Positions 4,694 to 11,723 of a stretch of 21,110 nt of DNA are shown here, piece by piece; positions within the stretch are counted from its first letter, which is position 1; each line of letters begins with the position of its first letter. The position numbers were made by a program, and so were the translations under genes. Origin of the DNA: a virus; the IMG/VR virus record IMGVR_UViG_3300009011_000061, positions 1 to 21,110 of that record; one strand, given 5' to 3'. The notes beneath the pieces are model-generated. The model was given only the letters and a program-made list of their open reading frames with translations, searched no databases and had not been told where the DNA came from.

Positions 4694-5692
4694 ATGCCTA
4701 CAGCAGTATCACTTTTTTCAGGATGTGGCGGCTCTGACGCGGGCATTATGGCCGCTGGATTTGACGTCATTATGGCCAACGATATTCTTGCTTACGCCAA
4801 GGATGTTTATCTTGCGAATTTCGAAGAGACTGACTATCAGCTCGGAGACATTAGAGGGATTAATAGTTTTCCGGCCGCAGACTTGCTGGTGGGATGCTAC
4901 CCGTGTCAAGGCTTTAGCCAAGGCGGTGCTCGAGAGGCTGATCGGAAGATAAATACTCTGTATGTCGAGTTCGCTCGAGCACTAAATGCTATCCAGCCGA
5001 AAGCGTTCATCGCTGAAAATGTTTCTGGCCTTCGCCGCAGCACTTATCGTCATCTGTTGGAGGATCAGTTAAAACAATTTTCTGAGGCAGGCGCACATGG
5101 CTACGACGTCTATTGGCAGCAGTTGAACGCTCACGAGTACGGTGTCGCTCAGGAACGCAAGCGTTTAGTTATCGTTGGTATCAGGAAAGATATCGGCGCT
5201 CCTTTCTCTTTTCCTCCTGCTTCCCATGGACCATTAGCAGACCAGCCATATTTCAGTATTGGACAGGCATTAGCTGGTCTTCCAGACTGGCCGGAAGGTG
5301 AGTACTGCGAAGATCCATTTCACTGGTATTACTTGTCTAGAAACCGTCGTCGCGGATGGGATGAAATCAGCAAAACTATCGTAAGTCATATGCGACATAT
5401 GCCTTTGCATCCGGTTAGCCCCGTGCTGCAACGGATTCATACGGATAGTTGGGTATTTGAATCAGAGGCTCCTGCGCGAAGATTCTCATATCGTGAGGCA
5501 GCTCGTTTGCAGGGTTTCATGCCTGAATACACGACACACGGCGGCGATATGATTTTCCCGGCAACTATAGCTGACAATAAAAAAGACTTTGCTTACAATA
5601 TGTTAAGGCACCGTTATCGCGTTATTGGTAATGCCGTTCCTCCTCCTATGTTCGAAGCTGTCGCGCGAGCCTTGCCTGATATTTGGAGCTGA
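4694..5692 (+). CDS. DNA (cytosine-5) methyltransferase
   Basis: 332 residues, ATG 4694 behind GAGGGG. All main C5-methyltransferase motifs are present in order. Motif I is SLFSGCGGSDAG (6-17) for S-adenosylmethionine. Motif IV is GCYPCQGFSQGG (67-78) with catalytic Cys71. Motif VI is ENV (108-110), motif VIII QERKR (153-157), motif IX RRFSYREAARLQGF (262-275) and motif X IGNAVPP (311-317). The target-recognition region between VIII and IX is short, as in monospecific enzymes; the target cannot be read from sequence. It converges with the minus-strand gene pair 5727-7855 and lies inside the immunity region. It probably protects the lysogen's DNA from the partner nuclease. An orphan methyltransferase is the alternative. 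The gene is AT-richer than the phage core. Confidence 0.95.
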   Translation: MPTAVSLFSGCGGSDAGIMAAGFDVIMANDILAYAKDVYLANFEETDYQLGDIRGINSFPAADLLVGCYPCQGFSQGGAREADRKINTLYVEFARALNAIQPKAFIAENVSGLRRSTYRHLLEDQLKQFSEAGAHGYDVYWQQLNAHEYGVAQERKRLVIVGIRKDIGAPFSFPPASHGPLADQPYFSIGQALAGLPDWPEGEYCEDPFHWYYLSRNRRRGWDEISKTIVSHMRHMPLHPVSPVLQRIHTDSWVFESEAPARRFSYREAARLQGFMPEYTTHGGDMIFPATIADNKKDFAYNMLRHRYRVIGNAVPPPMFEAVARALPDIWS

Positions 5693-5699
5693 TGATGTA

Positions 5700-5721
5700 G
5701 GCCGGCGTAAAGACGCTGGCC
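5700..5721. terminator. Hairpin between convergent genes
   Basis: GGCCGGCGT and ACGCTGGCC pair over nine bases (one G-U) with an AAAG loop, midway between the methyltransferase stop and the end of the minus-strand gene. No U-run follows in either direction, so termination is inferred from position. Confidence 0.45.
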
Positions 5722-5726
5722 GCATT

Positions 5727-6695
5727 CTACGAGTTATACCTGGTAGCCACTAGGTCAATAGTTGAAGAGATTTGGTCGCCAAACTTATCTCTGAAATGCA
5801 AGGCATTTTCTTCGGCCACTTTTGAAATCCTCAATCTGTCGAATGTTATTCCCGCTCTTCTGCATACGTCAGAAAATATTGCGTGACCTGGGATGTGGTG
5901 AGGTACCGAGAAGGCTCTCAAAAATTTGGCAATCGACACTGGATTTATCCACCTTTCTAATCTTTCGACCTGTAGGTCGTTAAACTTGCTTTCCCAGTCG
6001 TCTCCACATGCGCATTGGCCAAGAATGAATAGTTGACCCATTCTGAAGTCTCCAAATGGCTTCCATACCACAAAGTCTAATCCCTCGTCCTTGGGCGCTG
6101 TTGGAGACTCCCCGTCTTTCAAATGTACGGTCGGAATCCATGGAAATTCGCCTTTCGTCAATTCGTTCACGCGCTCCATTAGAGCCTTGAAGTTTGTGGG
6201 ACGCTCGATCGGATTATGCGAAGGGGCGCCTGTTCGAATGCCTTCAGCGGAGTGGCCTAGATAGCATTTCGCCACTTCAGTCACTACCAACTCAAACAAA
6301 ATAGGGAGTTGATTGAAAGGCTTGCTTGAGAGGTTTTTCTGTAAACTAGTTACTAGGCAAAGCTCGTAAATTAGTGTCTCGCTAGGGTTGTAATGAAGGG
6401 AGTTTCCCTCTCTGACAAAGGGGTACGAGGCAGCGCCCAAGCTTATGCGTCTATCTATCTCCTGTATTACAGGCCCTGTCGCCATGTCCAGCGCGAACTC
6501 TTCATCACGCCAAGTGTACCCATGCTCAGGCAAGTCGGAATGGTGCTCATCAGCGATAATATCGTCAGCCAAGCCCACGTCGATAGGAGTAACGCCTCTT
6601 TTTAGAGCATTTAGTTCTGCTTCGTCTGCGTTTTTGGATGGCTTGAATAAAACTCCTCGTTCATCCCAGCGATATAAATCTGGTATGTAGCTCAT
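5727..6695 (-). CDS. Putative nuclease of a methyltransferase-ParB cassette
   Basis: 322 residues, start ATG 6695 overlapping the stop of the ParB-like gene (ATGA), so translation is coupled. I do not know a named family with confidence. The middle shows a pattern like a PD-(D/E)XK-type core: FELVV with Glu135 on a helix, then DEGLDFVVWKPFGD with Asp207, then GQLFILGQCACGDDW with Gln227 and a Lys at 236. The spacing fits E-D-QxxK rather than a canonical D-ExK, so catalysis is uncertain. The N-terminal part (WRDEEFALDMATGPVIQEID) is helical and probably used for DNA or partner contact. No membrane segment. Together with the C5-methyltransferase and the ParB-like protein it could form a restriction or defence system. 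Nuclease role is inference. Confidence 0.6.
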   Translation of the reverse strand: MSYIPDLYRWDERGVLFKPSKNADEAELNALKRGVTPIDVGLADDIIADEHHSDLPEHGYTWRDEEFALDMATGPVIQEIDRRISLGAASYPFVREGNSLHYNPSETLIYELCLVTSLQKNLSSKPFNQLPILFELVVTEVAKCYLGHSAEGIRTGAPSHNPIERPTNFKALMERVNELTKGEFPWIPTVHLKDGESPTAPKDEGLDFVVWKPFGDFRMGQLFILGQCACGDDWESKFNDLQVERLERWINPVSIAKFLRAFSVPHHIPGHAIFSDVCRRAGITFDRLRISKVAEENALHFRDKFGDQISSTIDLVATRYNS

Positions 6696-7855
6696 TCAAG
6701 AAAATCCGTTGTGTCCAGGTCGCGGAGTGATCTAAATAAACTAGCGCTTAATTGTGCGATGTCTCGTGTTTTATTCAGCATAAGGGCCGCATCATTTTTT
6801 TCCAATCCACCCTCTGACACAATTTTCAACGCGCTCGTGAGTGCGTTTTCAGCTTCGCTCATCGATATGGCAAACTGATCTATAGGAGATTTTGAAAGAG
6901 CCTCAATTTGTTCAATCGTCTTCCCCGCGCGGAGAAGTTCTCTTTTGTTGGGGTCGGCAATGGCGTTCGCGAGGGCGCCCAGCTGGCGAGAATCGCTTAT
7001 CAGTCCGTTCCGCGCCTTACTCCTATCACCAAACATATAGCTGATAGCTGCCGCAGAATCAGCGGTTCGTCCTTTTGGGATAGGTTTTTTGTTGGTTGGA
7101 TCAAATTCCCCAAGATCTAAATAATTACGGACTGGGCTATAGTCTAAAAACGTATACACCCAAGAGAAAGGGAAGTCTGGATTGCTTCCTCGCCCTTTGC
7201 GCAAGCTGTCCGCAGGTATGAACAAACCCTCATCACGCAACTGATTTATGAAATAGTAGCCTTCAAGCAGTCGCTGAATAGTTCGGTTTTTATCACCGGT
7301 TACTTCAGCAATCTGCTGTAATGTCATTTCTCCACTAGAGACAACGTCGTCGATCCATGAGGCTTTTGCGTAAGAGTCCCAAGCCTTGGCTGACATGATA
7401 TGTCTTACACCAAGATATGCATTTAGCTTTAGGGAGTTATCGCCTGCTTCGAAAACATGAACTGGAATTTCAGTTTTTTCATTCCAGTCAGTTTTTTTAC
7501 TTTTAAGCACATCTGCGAAGCGTTTTTTTTGGTTAGTCGCTCTATCTGCACCAGCGAGAATCAGGCACGCCGAAAGTCTTCGATTGCCTTCTACTACGGT
7601 AAATGTACCGTCTAGTTCGCGCCGCGCGATAAGCGGTTCAGCTTCAAAATATCCATTATAAGCTAATGAGCTTATAACATCCTCAACACCAAAATTTTCG
7701 ACGATGAAGTCTAGAATATCCACCTGGTTGCCCCGACCGCCTTTCTCCACGCCAAAACGGGGGTTACGACTGTCCAAGCGCAACTTATCCAGAGCTATGT
7801 AAAGAATCGGGACTTTGTTTGGAAATGGACCGCTGGCTTTTTTTGCTGTGCTCAT
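6692..7855 (-). CDS. ParB/Srx-like N-terminal domain protein with HTH
   Basis: 387 residues from ATG 7855; the ribosome binding site is weak. The first 100 residues show the ParB/Srx fold: LDKLRLDSRNPRF (22-34), then EAEPLIARRELDGTF and the signature VVEGNRRLSAC (87-97), equivalent to the G-ERR box where ParB proteins bind CTP. Around 176-200 a helix-turn-helix follows (EMTLQQIAEVTGDKNRTIQR). The remaining 190 residues are helical and not assigned. It is not a chromosome- or plasmid-type ParB: no ParA gene is near and the length and C-terminus differ. It forms an operon with the putative nuclease and probably supplies DNA recognition or NTP-gated loading. That function is inference. Confidence 0.8.
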   Translation of the reverse strand: MSTAKKASGPFPNKVPILYIALDKLRLDSRNPRFGVEKGGRGNQVDILDFIVENFGVEDVISSLAYNGYFEAEPLIARRELDGTFTVVEGNRRLSACLILAGADRATNQKKRFADVLKSKKTDWNEKTEIPVHVFEAGDNSLKLNAYLGVRHIMSAKAWDSYAKASWIDDVVSSGEMTLQQIAEVTGDKNRTIQRLLEGYYFINQLRDEGLFIPADSLRKGRGSNPDFPFSWVYTFLDYSPVRNYLDLGEFDPTNKKPIPKGRTADSAAAISYMFGDRSKARNGLISDSRQLGALANAIADPNKRELLRAGKTIEQIEALSKSPIDQFAISMSEAENALTSALKIVSEGGLEKNDAALMLNKTRDIAQLSASLFRSLRDLDTTDFLE

Positions 7856-7968
7856 ATTTTTCCGCTGCTAGGTCGTAGGCTGAAGGTCGTACGCGTGTAA
7901 GCCGTCTGTTGCTTTGGCTGGGCTTGCGTTGTGGGCTGGCACAAATCGAGCCGCTGAGCGAGTTTTCA

Positions 7969-8622
7969 TCATAGCTTTTGTAAAGCCCTGACCACCACGC
8001 CCACGATCCGGCAATTCTCATCGAAGGGCTCAATGGGGTAGGCCGGGTTCAGCGGTTTCAGGAAGAAATTCCCGCCGTCTTCCACCAGTTTTTTAAAAGT
8101 AGCCTTGTCGCTGTCTGGGCGCTTTGCGACCACTAGCTTTCCTGAGTGCGCCTCAGCTTCCGTATCGACCAGGATAAAGGTTCCGTCAGTGATGCTCTGA
8201 CCAACCGGTGACGTCATCGAGTCGCCGACGACCTTCAGCCAAAAAGCGGCGCCCTTCGAATCGTAATCGGACAGTTCGTAGTGATCGGAGAATCCGACCG
8301 GGTAGGGCTCCACGGCTTCAGCCCAAGCGCCGGCGGCTACCCAGCTGATAACTGGGTAGCGGTAGGACTCGATAGGCTGGCGGGCTTCTCCGACGTTTGA
8401 ATCGGCTTTCTCTACCTCGTTACCCTCGCCAATGGCCAGCCACTCGGCACGAAATCCGGTGGCCTTTGCAAGCGCGTACAGGTTTTCCGGCCTGAGGCTT
8501 TTGCTCTCGCCGGTGATCCACTGTGTTACGGCTGAGTTTGCAACGCCGCAAAGCGAGGCAATTTCACCCTTCTTTTTCCCACTGAGCGCGATGGCCCGGG
8601 CAATACGTTCATGTCTTTCCAT
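7969..8622 (-). CDS. CI-type repressor, S24 (LexA-like) peptidase
   Basis: 217 residues, ATG 8622. Residues 5-65 are an HTH (KKKGEIASLCGVANSAVTQW) of the XRE type. The C-terminal half is the S24 self-cleaving domain: cleavage site Ala97-Gly98 (WVAAGAW), catalytic Ser135 in GDSM and catalytic Lys177 in ATFKKL, with the usual spacing of about 40 residues. It should hold the lysogenic state by binding the six operators at 4137-4194 and 8633-8702, and be inactivated by RecA-stimulated autocleavage on DNA damage. Transcribed leftward, with the Cro-like gene divergent. The ParB-like gene lies about 110 bases downstream on the same strand and may be partly co-transcribed with it in the lysogen. Confidence 0.92.
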   Translation of the reverse strand: MERHERIARAIALSGKKKGEIASLCGVANSAVTQWITGESKSLRPENLYALAKATGFRAEWLAIGEGNEVEKADSNVGEARQPIESYRYPVISWVAAGAWAEAVEPYPVGFSDHYELSDYDSKGAAFWLKVVGDSMTSPVGQSITDGTFILVDTEAEAHSGKLVVAKRPDSDKATFKKLVEDGGNFFLKPLNPAYPIEPFDENCRIVGVVVRALQKL

Positions 8623-8632
8623 GGACTCAATA

Positions 8633-8702
8633 TTAAGTTAACTGAATTTAAGCATGCAGTAGGTGGAAAACATCGTTGACGCAATAAATTAAGCATGCTG
8701 AA
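8633..8702. promoter_or_regulatory. OR operators and divergent PR/PRM
   Basis: Three sites of the OL type lie here: TTAAGTTAACTGAA (8633-8646), TTAAGCATGCAGTA (8648-8661) and TTAAGCATGCTGAA (8689-8702). A rightward -35 TTGACG (8675-8680) followed after 17 bases by TGAAAT (8698-8703) is the likely PR and is overlapped by the third site. Leftward PRM elements are less clear. The first two sites lie close to the repressor start. Confidence 0.75.
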
Positions 8703-8731
8703 ATTACGACAAAATCGAATGAGGATGCGCA

Positions 8732-8911
8732 ATGAATACGCATGAAGTCGCCGAATTCTTCGGCAGCAAGACAAAACTGGCAGCGGCGCTAGGCATCCGT
8801 CCGAGCGCCGTGACCATGTGGGGGGAGTCCATTCCAGAGTCCCGCCAATACCAGATTCAGGTTCTTTCCAAAGGCAAGTTCAAGGCGACCAAAAAGGAGC
8901 AGGCTGCTTAG
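8732..8911 (+). CDS. cro: Cro-like repressor
   Basis: 59 residues, ATG 8732, with GAGGA at about ten bases upstream. It is the first gene of the rightward operon, divergent from the CI-type gene. The sequence begins MNTHEVAEFFGSKTKLAAAL and continues GIRPSAVTMWGESIPESRQY, a compact helix-turn-helix in which GSKTKLAAALGIRPSAVTMW is the DNA-binding unit, as in lambda Cro and DicC-like proteins. A basic tail (KGKFKATKKEQ) follows. Its size, motif and place identify it as Cro: it should compete with the repressor at the OR and OL sites and turn down early transcription. Confidence 0.85.
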   Translation: MNTHEVAEFFGSKTKLAAALGIRPSAVTMWGESIPESRQYQIQVLSKGKFKATKKEQAA

Positions 8912-8964
8912 CGACATCCCCGTCCGCCGATCCATTGAAGCCAGATTAGAAGAGAGCAGTCCCC

Positions 8965-9582
8965 ATGGAAACGTCCAGTCCAAGACACAGCGTGCAAACC
9001 CGTGACCAGGTGCTTGTCGCGCATGCGGCAAACCAGATTGCCCGCACCAGCCTAAGCCAGGACGATTTCGCCCAGGCTCTGAGTCGGGAAATTTACGTAA
9101 TCGTCCCTGTCACGAAGATCGAATTGGCAAAAGTTCCTGATTTCGACGAACTGGCGCGCCTGAACGACGTGGGTGAATTCGTGAAGGCAGCCGGTCGCTG
9201 GCTCAAACGCGTTCAGCGCTGGCTCTCGGGCGATCAGGAAATGCCGTCTTGGCTGGAGGAGGCTTGGGTGAATGCACTGGAGCTTGAGTTTCGCGACAAC
9301 TGCATCAATGAGTTGGCTGGCCGCCACGGCTTGACCGGCGCACGCCAAATGCAGAGCGACCAATGCGCCAACAAAAGCTTCGGTGCGCTGATCCGCGCGC
9401 TGGGCGATGTGATCGACACCGGCAGCGAGGTATTTGACGACCAGGTGATGTGCGAAGAGGACTTACCGCATTTACCAGCGTTCGCCGAGCAGTGCCGTCA
9501 GGTAGAAGCGCGGGCAGGGGAGTTGGGCCGGAAGGCAGAAGCTCTGATCGCGAAACACCGAGTGAATTTGAAGATCGCCTGA
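8965..9582 (+). CDS. Unknown protein in the cII position
   Basis: 205 residues, ATG 8965 behind AGAAGAG. It begins METSSPRHSVQTRDQVLVAH, has a helical HAANQIARTSLSQDDFAQAL and a strand-like EIYVIVPVTKIEL, then long helices to the end with two Cys (CINEL and MQSDQCANK). No recognised HTH, membrane or enzyme signature. Position between cro and the replication genes is that of lambda cII. Pseudomonas phages carry similar proteins at this place, often annotated as hypothetical or as YdaT-like regulators. That analogy is positional and not a family assignment. A role in the lysis-lysogeny decision or in the switch to replication would be reasonable but is not shown. Confidence 0.65.
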   Translation: METSSPRHSVQTRDQVLVAHAANQIARTSLSQDDFAQALSREIYVIVPVTKIELAKVPDFDELARLNDVGEFVKAAGRWLKRVQRWLSGDQEMPSWLEEAWVNALELEFRDNCINELAGRHGLTGARQMQSDQCANKSFGALIRALGDVIDTGSEVFDDQVMCEEDLPHLPAFAEQCRQVEARAGELGRKAEALIAKHRVNLKIA

Positions 9583-9592
9583 ACAGCGGGCA

Positions 9593-9622
9593 CAAAAAAG
9601 CCGACGGAGAAGGTCGGCTGAT
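9593..9622 (-). terminator. Terminator oriented leftward after the cII-position gene
   Basis: AGCCGAC (9599-9605) and GTCGGCT (9613-9619) are seven-base arms with a seven-base loop. The U-run (TTTTTT) follows on the minus strand, so as a rho-independent terminator it points left. For rightward transcription it is a hairpin without a U-run, in the place of lambda tR1. Confidence 0.6.
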
Positions 9623-9646
9623 TCGCAAAACTAGAGAGGCCTGATT

Positions 9647-9772
9647 ATGCAGAGCCAGCCAAATTCCAGCAATACCCAGAACAATGTCGCGACACGTTTT
9701 CAGAGTTCGCAAAGCGTGTCGCAAGACACGTCATCTCGTTTTGCCAAATTGAATATCGGAGCCTCGCTGTGA
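9647..9772 (+). CDS. 41-residue Ser/Gln/Asn-rich peptide
   Basis: ATG 9647 behind GAGAGG; the product is 41 residues, starts MQSQPNSSNTQNNVATRFQS and ends NIGASL. The stop TGA overlaps the GTG start of the replication gene (GTGA), so it is probably translated and couples the next start. It has no recognisable domain and looks disordered. It may be a small regulatory peptide or simply a leader for coupling. Function unknown. Confidence 0.5.
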   Translation: MQSQPNSSNTQNNVATRFQSSQSVSQDTSSRFAKLNIGASL

Positions 9773-10560
9773 GCGTTCAAGCAATGTCATGGGCCCTGTC
9801 TTTGTCCACGCAAGTTCTCAAGGATGCCAGTGCCCGGCACGTCCTGCTGTGCCTGGCCAACTACGCCGGATCGAATGGTGCTGGCGCGTTCCCGTCGGCT
9901 ACCACGCTGGCTCAGGACACCGGCCTTTCCGAGCGCACCGTGCGTTACAAGCTGGATGACCTGGAGAAGTCTGGATTGATCCAAAAAGGCAACCAGGCGA
10001 TCGCCGCTGTTCACATTGATCGTCACGATCGCCGCCCAGTCGTTTATGACCTTCAACTATTGCGGGGTGCAAATGCTGCACCCCGCTCTGAGCGGGGTGC
10101 AGATGACGGCACGGGGTGCAATTCACAACAGAACGGGGTGCAACCTACGACACAACGGGGTGCAGCGGCTGCACCCAATACGTCAATTAACCATCAGGTA
10201 ACCGAACAGCAGCTGCAGCGCGAGTTTCCTAGCGTGGTCGATGATCAGGATCGACAAGCTCTTGATGCTCTCGAAGATCCTCGCCAGCGCTTTTCGATGT
10301 TTGCCGACTGGGAGTTCGGCGCTAAACAGTTGGAAGACCAGCTTCGCCTGATGTGCTTGCCGATCTCGTCGGCTACCGATGAGTTGATTAACTCGTTCAA
10401 AGGTTTCTTCATCGCCAAGCCCGATACCCGTGACAACGCCGCCGGCTGGTGCCACCGCCTTGCCAAGTGGATCAAGCGTGATCGCGCTGTGAAGTCCGGC
10501 GACATTGATGAAGAGATGGATGCGACCGGTGACTGGACTGCCAAGGGAGTTCGGGTATGA
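9769..10560 (+). CDS. Phage replication initiator, O-like
   Basis: 263 residues from GTG 9769, which overlaps the previous stop. Residues about 22-100 form a winged helix: ATTLAQDTGLSERTVRYKLD is the HTH and VVYDL closes the wing, as in replication protein O and related helix-turn-helix initiators. A low-complexity Gln/Ala/Gly linker encoded by the iterons follows (about 100-140). The C-terminal part has a DnaT/DnaD-like helical look (FADWEFGAKQLEDQLRLM and the segment SFKGFFIAKPDTRDNAAGW). By analogy with lambda, the N-terminal domain binds the iterons at 10063-10176 and the C-terminal part contacts the P-like protein to load host helicase. The next gene starts with ATGA overlap. Confidence 0.85.
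   Translation: MSVQAMSWALSLSTQVLKDASARHVLLCLANYAGSNGAGAFPSATTLAQDTGLSERTVRYKLDDLEKSGLIQKGNQAIAAVHIDRHDRRPVVYDLQLLRGANAAPRSERGADDGTGCNSQQNGVQPTTQRGAAAAPNTSINHQVTEQQLQREFPSVVDDQDRQALDALEDPRQRFSMFADWEFGAKQLEDQLRLMCLPISSATDELINSFKGFFIAKPDTRDNAAGWCHRLAKWIKRDRAVKSGDIDEEMDATGDWTAKGVRV
10063..10176 (+). other. Replication origin iterons inside the O-like gene
   Basis: The 9-mer CGGGGTGCA occurs at 10063, 10093, 10112, 10134 and 10156, with one inverted perfect copy at 10077-10085 and a partial inverted copy at 10170-10176. The last three direct copies are 22 bases apart, near two helical turns. Lambda's ori is likewise an iteron array inside O. The DNA just after the array is moderately AT-rich. Confidence 0.75.
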
Positions 10561-11228
10561 AATCTGCACGCGATCTTATTGCCGAACGGCGAACCGACCC
10601 TACCTACAAGCCGACGTCCGACCCAGTAGTGGCCGAGGTTGATCCATCGACCAAAGCTGTCATCGACGATTTGTTCCTGCGTCTTCGGGGTGCCTGTGGC
10701 GCATGGCGCCAGTCTTGGCCGACTGAGGCCGTGATGAACGCCTCGAAGCTTGAATGGCTCGGCGAGTTCATGCGCTCTGGGATCAACCGGATGGAGCAAA
10801 TCGACCACGGCATGCGCGTCCTGAGTGCGAGTAAGTCGGCATTTGTTCCGGCGCCTGGCGTTTTCGTTAGCTGGTGCTTTGCCCCTGAAGGGCTGGGATT
10901 GCCGAGCGTCGAAAAGGCGTACGCCCAGGGTCTTCGCAACTGCCATCCCGCTATGCGTGATTCGGCCAAGTGGATGCACGCTGCGGTCTACCACGCTACT
11001 GCGGCCGCTGGTTTTCATGGCCTGCCATTGCTCTCGCGTGAACTTGGTTTGGCGAGCTTCGAGCGTCACTACTTAGCCCAGTGCAGGAAGATCTGGAAGG
11101 GTGAACCCCTAGGCTCTATCCCTATTGCTGAACTTGCTGCGCCTAAGCCTGATCGCAACCCCGAAGTGGGTAACACCGCTTTGGCCAACTTGCGCGCGAT
11201 GCGTGCGGGGAGGGCAGGACGTGTGTGA
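10557..11228 (+). CDS. Replication protein P-like helicase loader
   Basis: 223 residues, ATG 10557 overlapping the O-like stop (ATGA). Length is near lambda P (233). It begins MKSARDLIAERRTDPTYKPT; the central part is helical (DDLFLRLRGACGAWRQSW, then MNASKLEWLGEFMRSGINRM) and the C-terminal half has FVSWCFAPEGLGLP and LPLLSRELGLASFERHYL. This fits the phage replication P family, which binds DnaB helicase and delivers it to the O-bound origin. No Walker motif is visible, so it is not a DnaC-like AAA+ loader. The assignment rests on position after O, length and general composition, so it is good but not certain. Confidence 0.7.
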   Translation: MKSARDLIAERRTDPTYKPTSDPVVAEVDPSTKAVIDDLFLRLRGACGAWRQSWPTEAVMNASKLEWLGEFMRSGINRMEQIDHGMRVLSASKSAFVPAPGVFVSWCFAPEGLGLPSVEKAYAQGLRNCHPAMRDSAKWMHAAVYHATAAAGFHGLPLLSRELGLASFERHYLAQCRKIWKGEPLGSIPIAELAAPKPDRNPEVGNTALANLRAMRAGRAGRV

Positions 11229-11430
11229 CCGTCGCCTTGCTGTACCCGAAATCGATACCTATCGCTTCGCAGTGTTCTGCTGCTCGTTCAAGGTCGATTT
11301 GAGTTCGCCACCTGATCACGCGCTGGCGCTGTTTGCCGACGAGGCCATGGCCAAGCGTTATGGCTCGTGGATGTGGCCGGGCACCTATGAAGTCGTTGAC
11401 GTCGTGACGGGGAAGCCTTCATGCGAGTGA
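11221..11430 (+). CDS. Small nin-region protein
   Basis: 69 residues from GTG 11221, with GGGAGG upstream; the stop of the P-like gene overlaps (8 bases), and its own stop overlaps the next ATG by ten bases. The frame stays open leftward to 11125, but that part is inside the P-like gene and reads as shadow. The product begins MCDRRLAVPEIDTYRFAVFC and has a GSWMWPGTYEVVDVVTG end: a short alpha/beta fold with three Cys near the start. Family not recognised. Its place equals the many small nin genes of lambdoid phages. Confidence 0.6.
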   Translation: MCDRRLAVPEIDTYRFAVFCCSFKVDLSSPPDHALALFADEAMAKRYGSWMWPGTYEVVDVVTGKPSCE

Positions 11431-11723
11431 GCTCGAAGAAGCTTCGCGCCTCGGCCAATGGCCAAGAGTGCACCGTCCGGGTGCCAGGCATCTGCAATCA
11501 CAATCCAGAAACCACCGTCCTCGTGCATCTGCCTTGCGGGCAAAAGGGCATGGGCATGAAAGGCTTTGACACCGTGGCGGTGTACGCGTGCAGCGCTTGC
11601 CACGACGTGATCGACGGCCGCGCCGCCGGCGAGATCGACTGGCAGGACGTGCCGCGCGCCATCGCCGAAACCCACGAAGCCCTGATCAGGGCTGGAATTC
11701 TCACCGTGAAGGGGGCCGCATGA
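11421..11723 (+). CDS. YbcO/DUF1364 family putative nuclease
   Basis: 100 residues, ATG 11421. It begins MRVSSKKLRASANGQECTVR and shows the DUF1364 pattern: Cys17 and Cys25 (TVRVPGICNHNPETTVL), His36 in VHLPCG, then GMGMKGFDTVAVYACSACHD with a CxxCH pair at 56-60. These residues form the zinc/HNH-like centre of E. coli YbcO, a prophage-encoded protein proposed as a nuclease in recombination. In lambda-type phages it lies in the nin region, as here. Its stop TGA overlaps the integrase ATG (ATGA), so the two are translated together. Well supported as a family member; substrate unknown. Confidence 0.85.
   Translation: MRVSSKKLRASANGQECTVRVPGICNHNPETTVLVHLPCGQKGMGMKGFDTVAVYACSACHDVIDGRAAGEIDWQDVPRAIAETHEALIRAGILTVKGAA

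Noticed and set aside
10245-11069. Long minus-strand frame opposite the O- and P-like genes
   Set aside because: Composition is shadow-like, with no ribosome binding site or domain, and the plus-strand genes form a tight overlapping operon.
11588-11719. Longer start for the integrase
   Set aside because: The extra residues are an out-of-frame reading of the YbcO gene; ATG 11720 overlaps the YbcO stop in the usual way.
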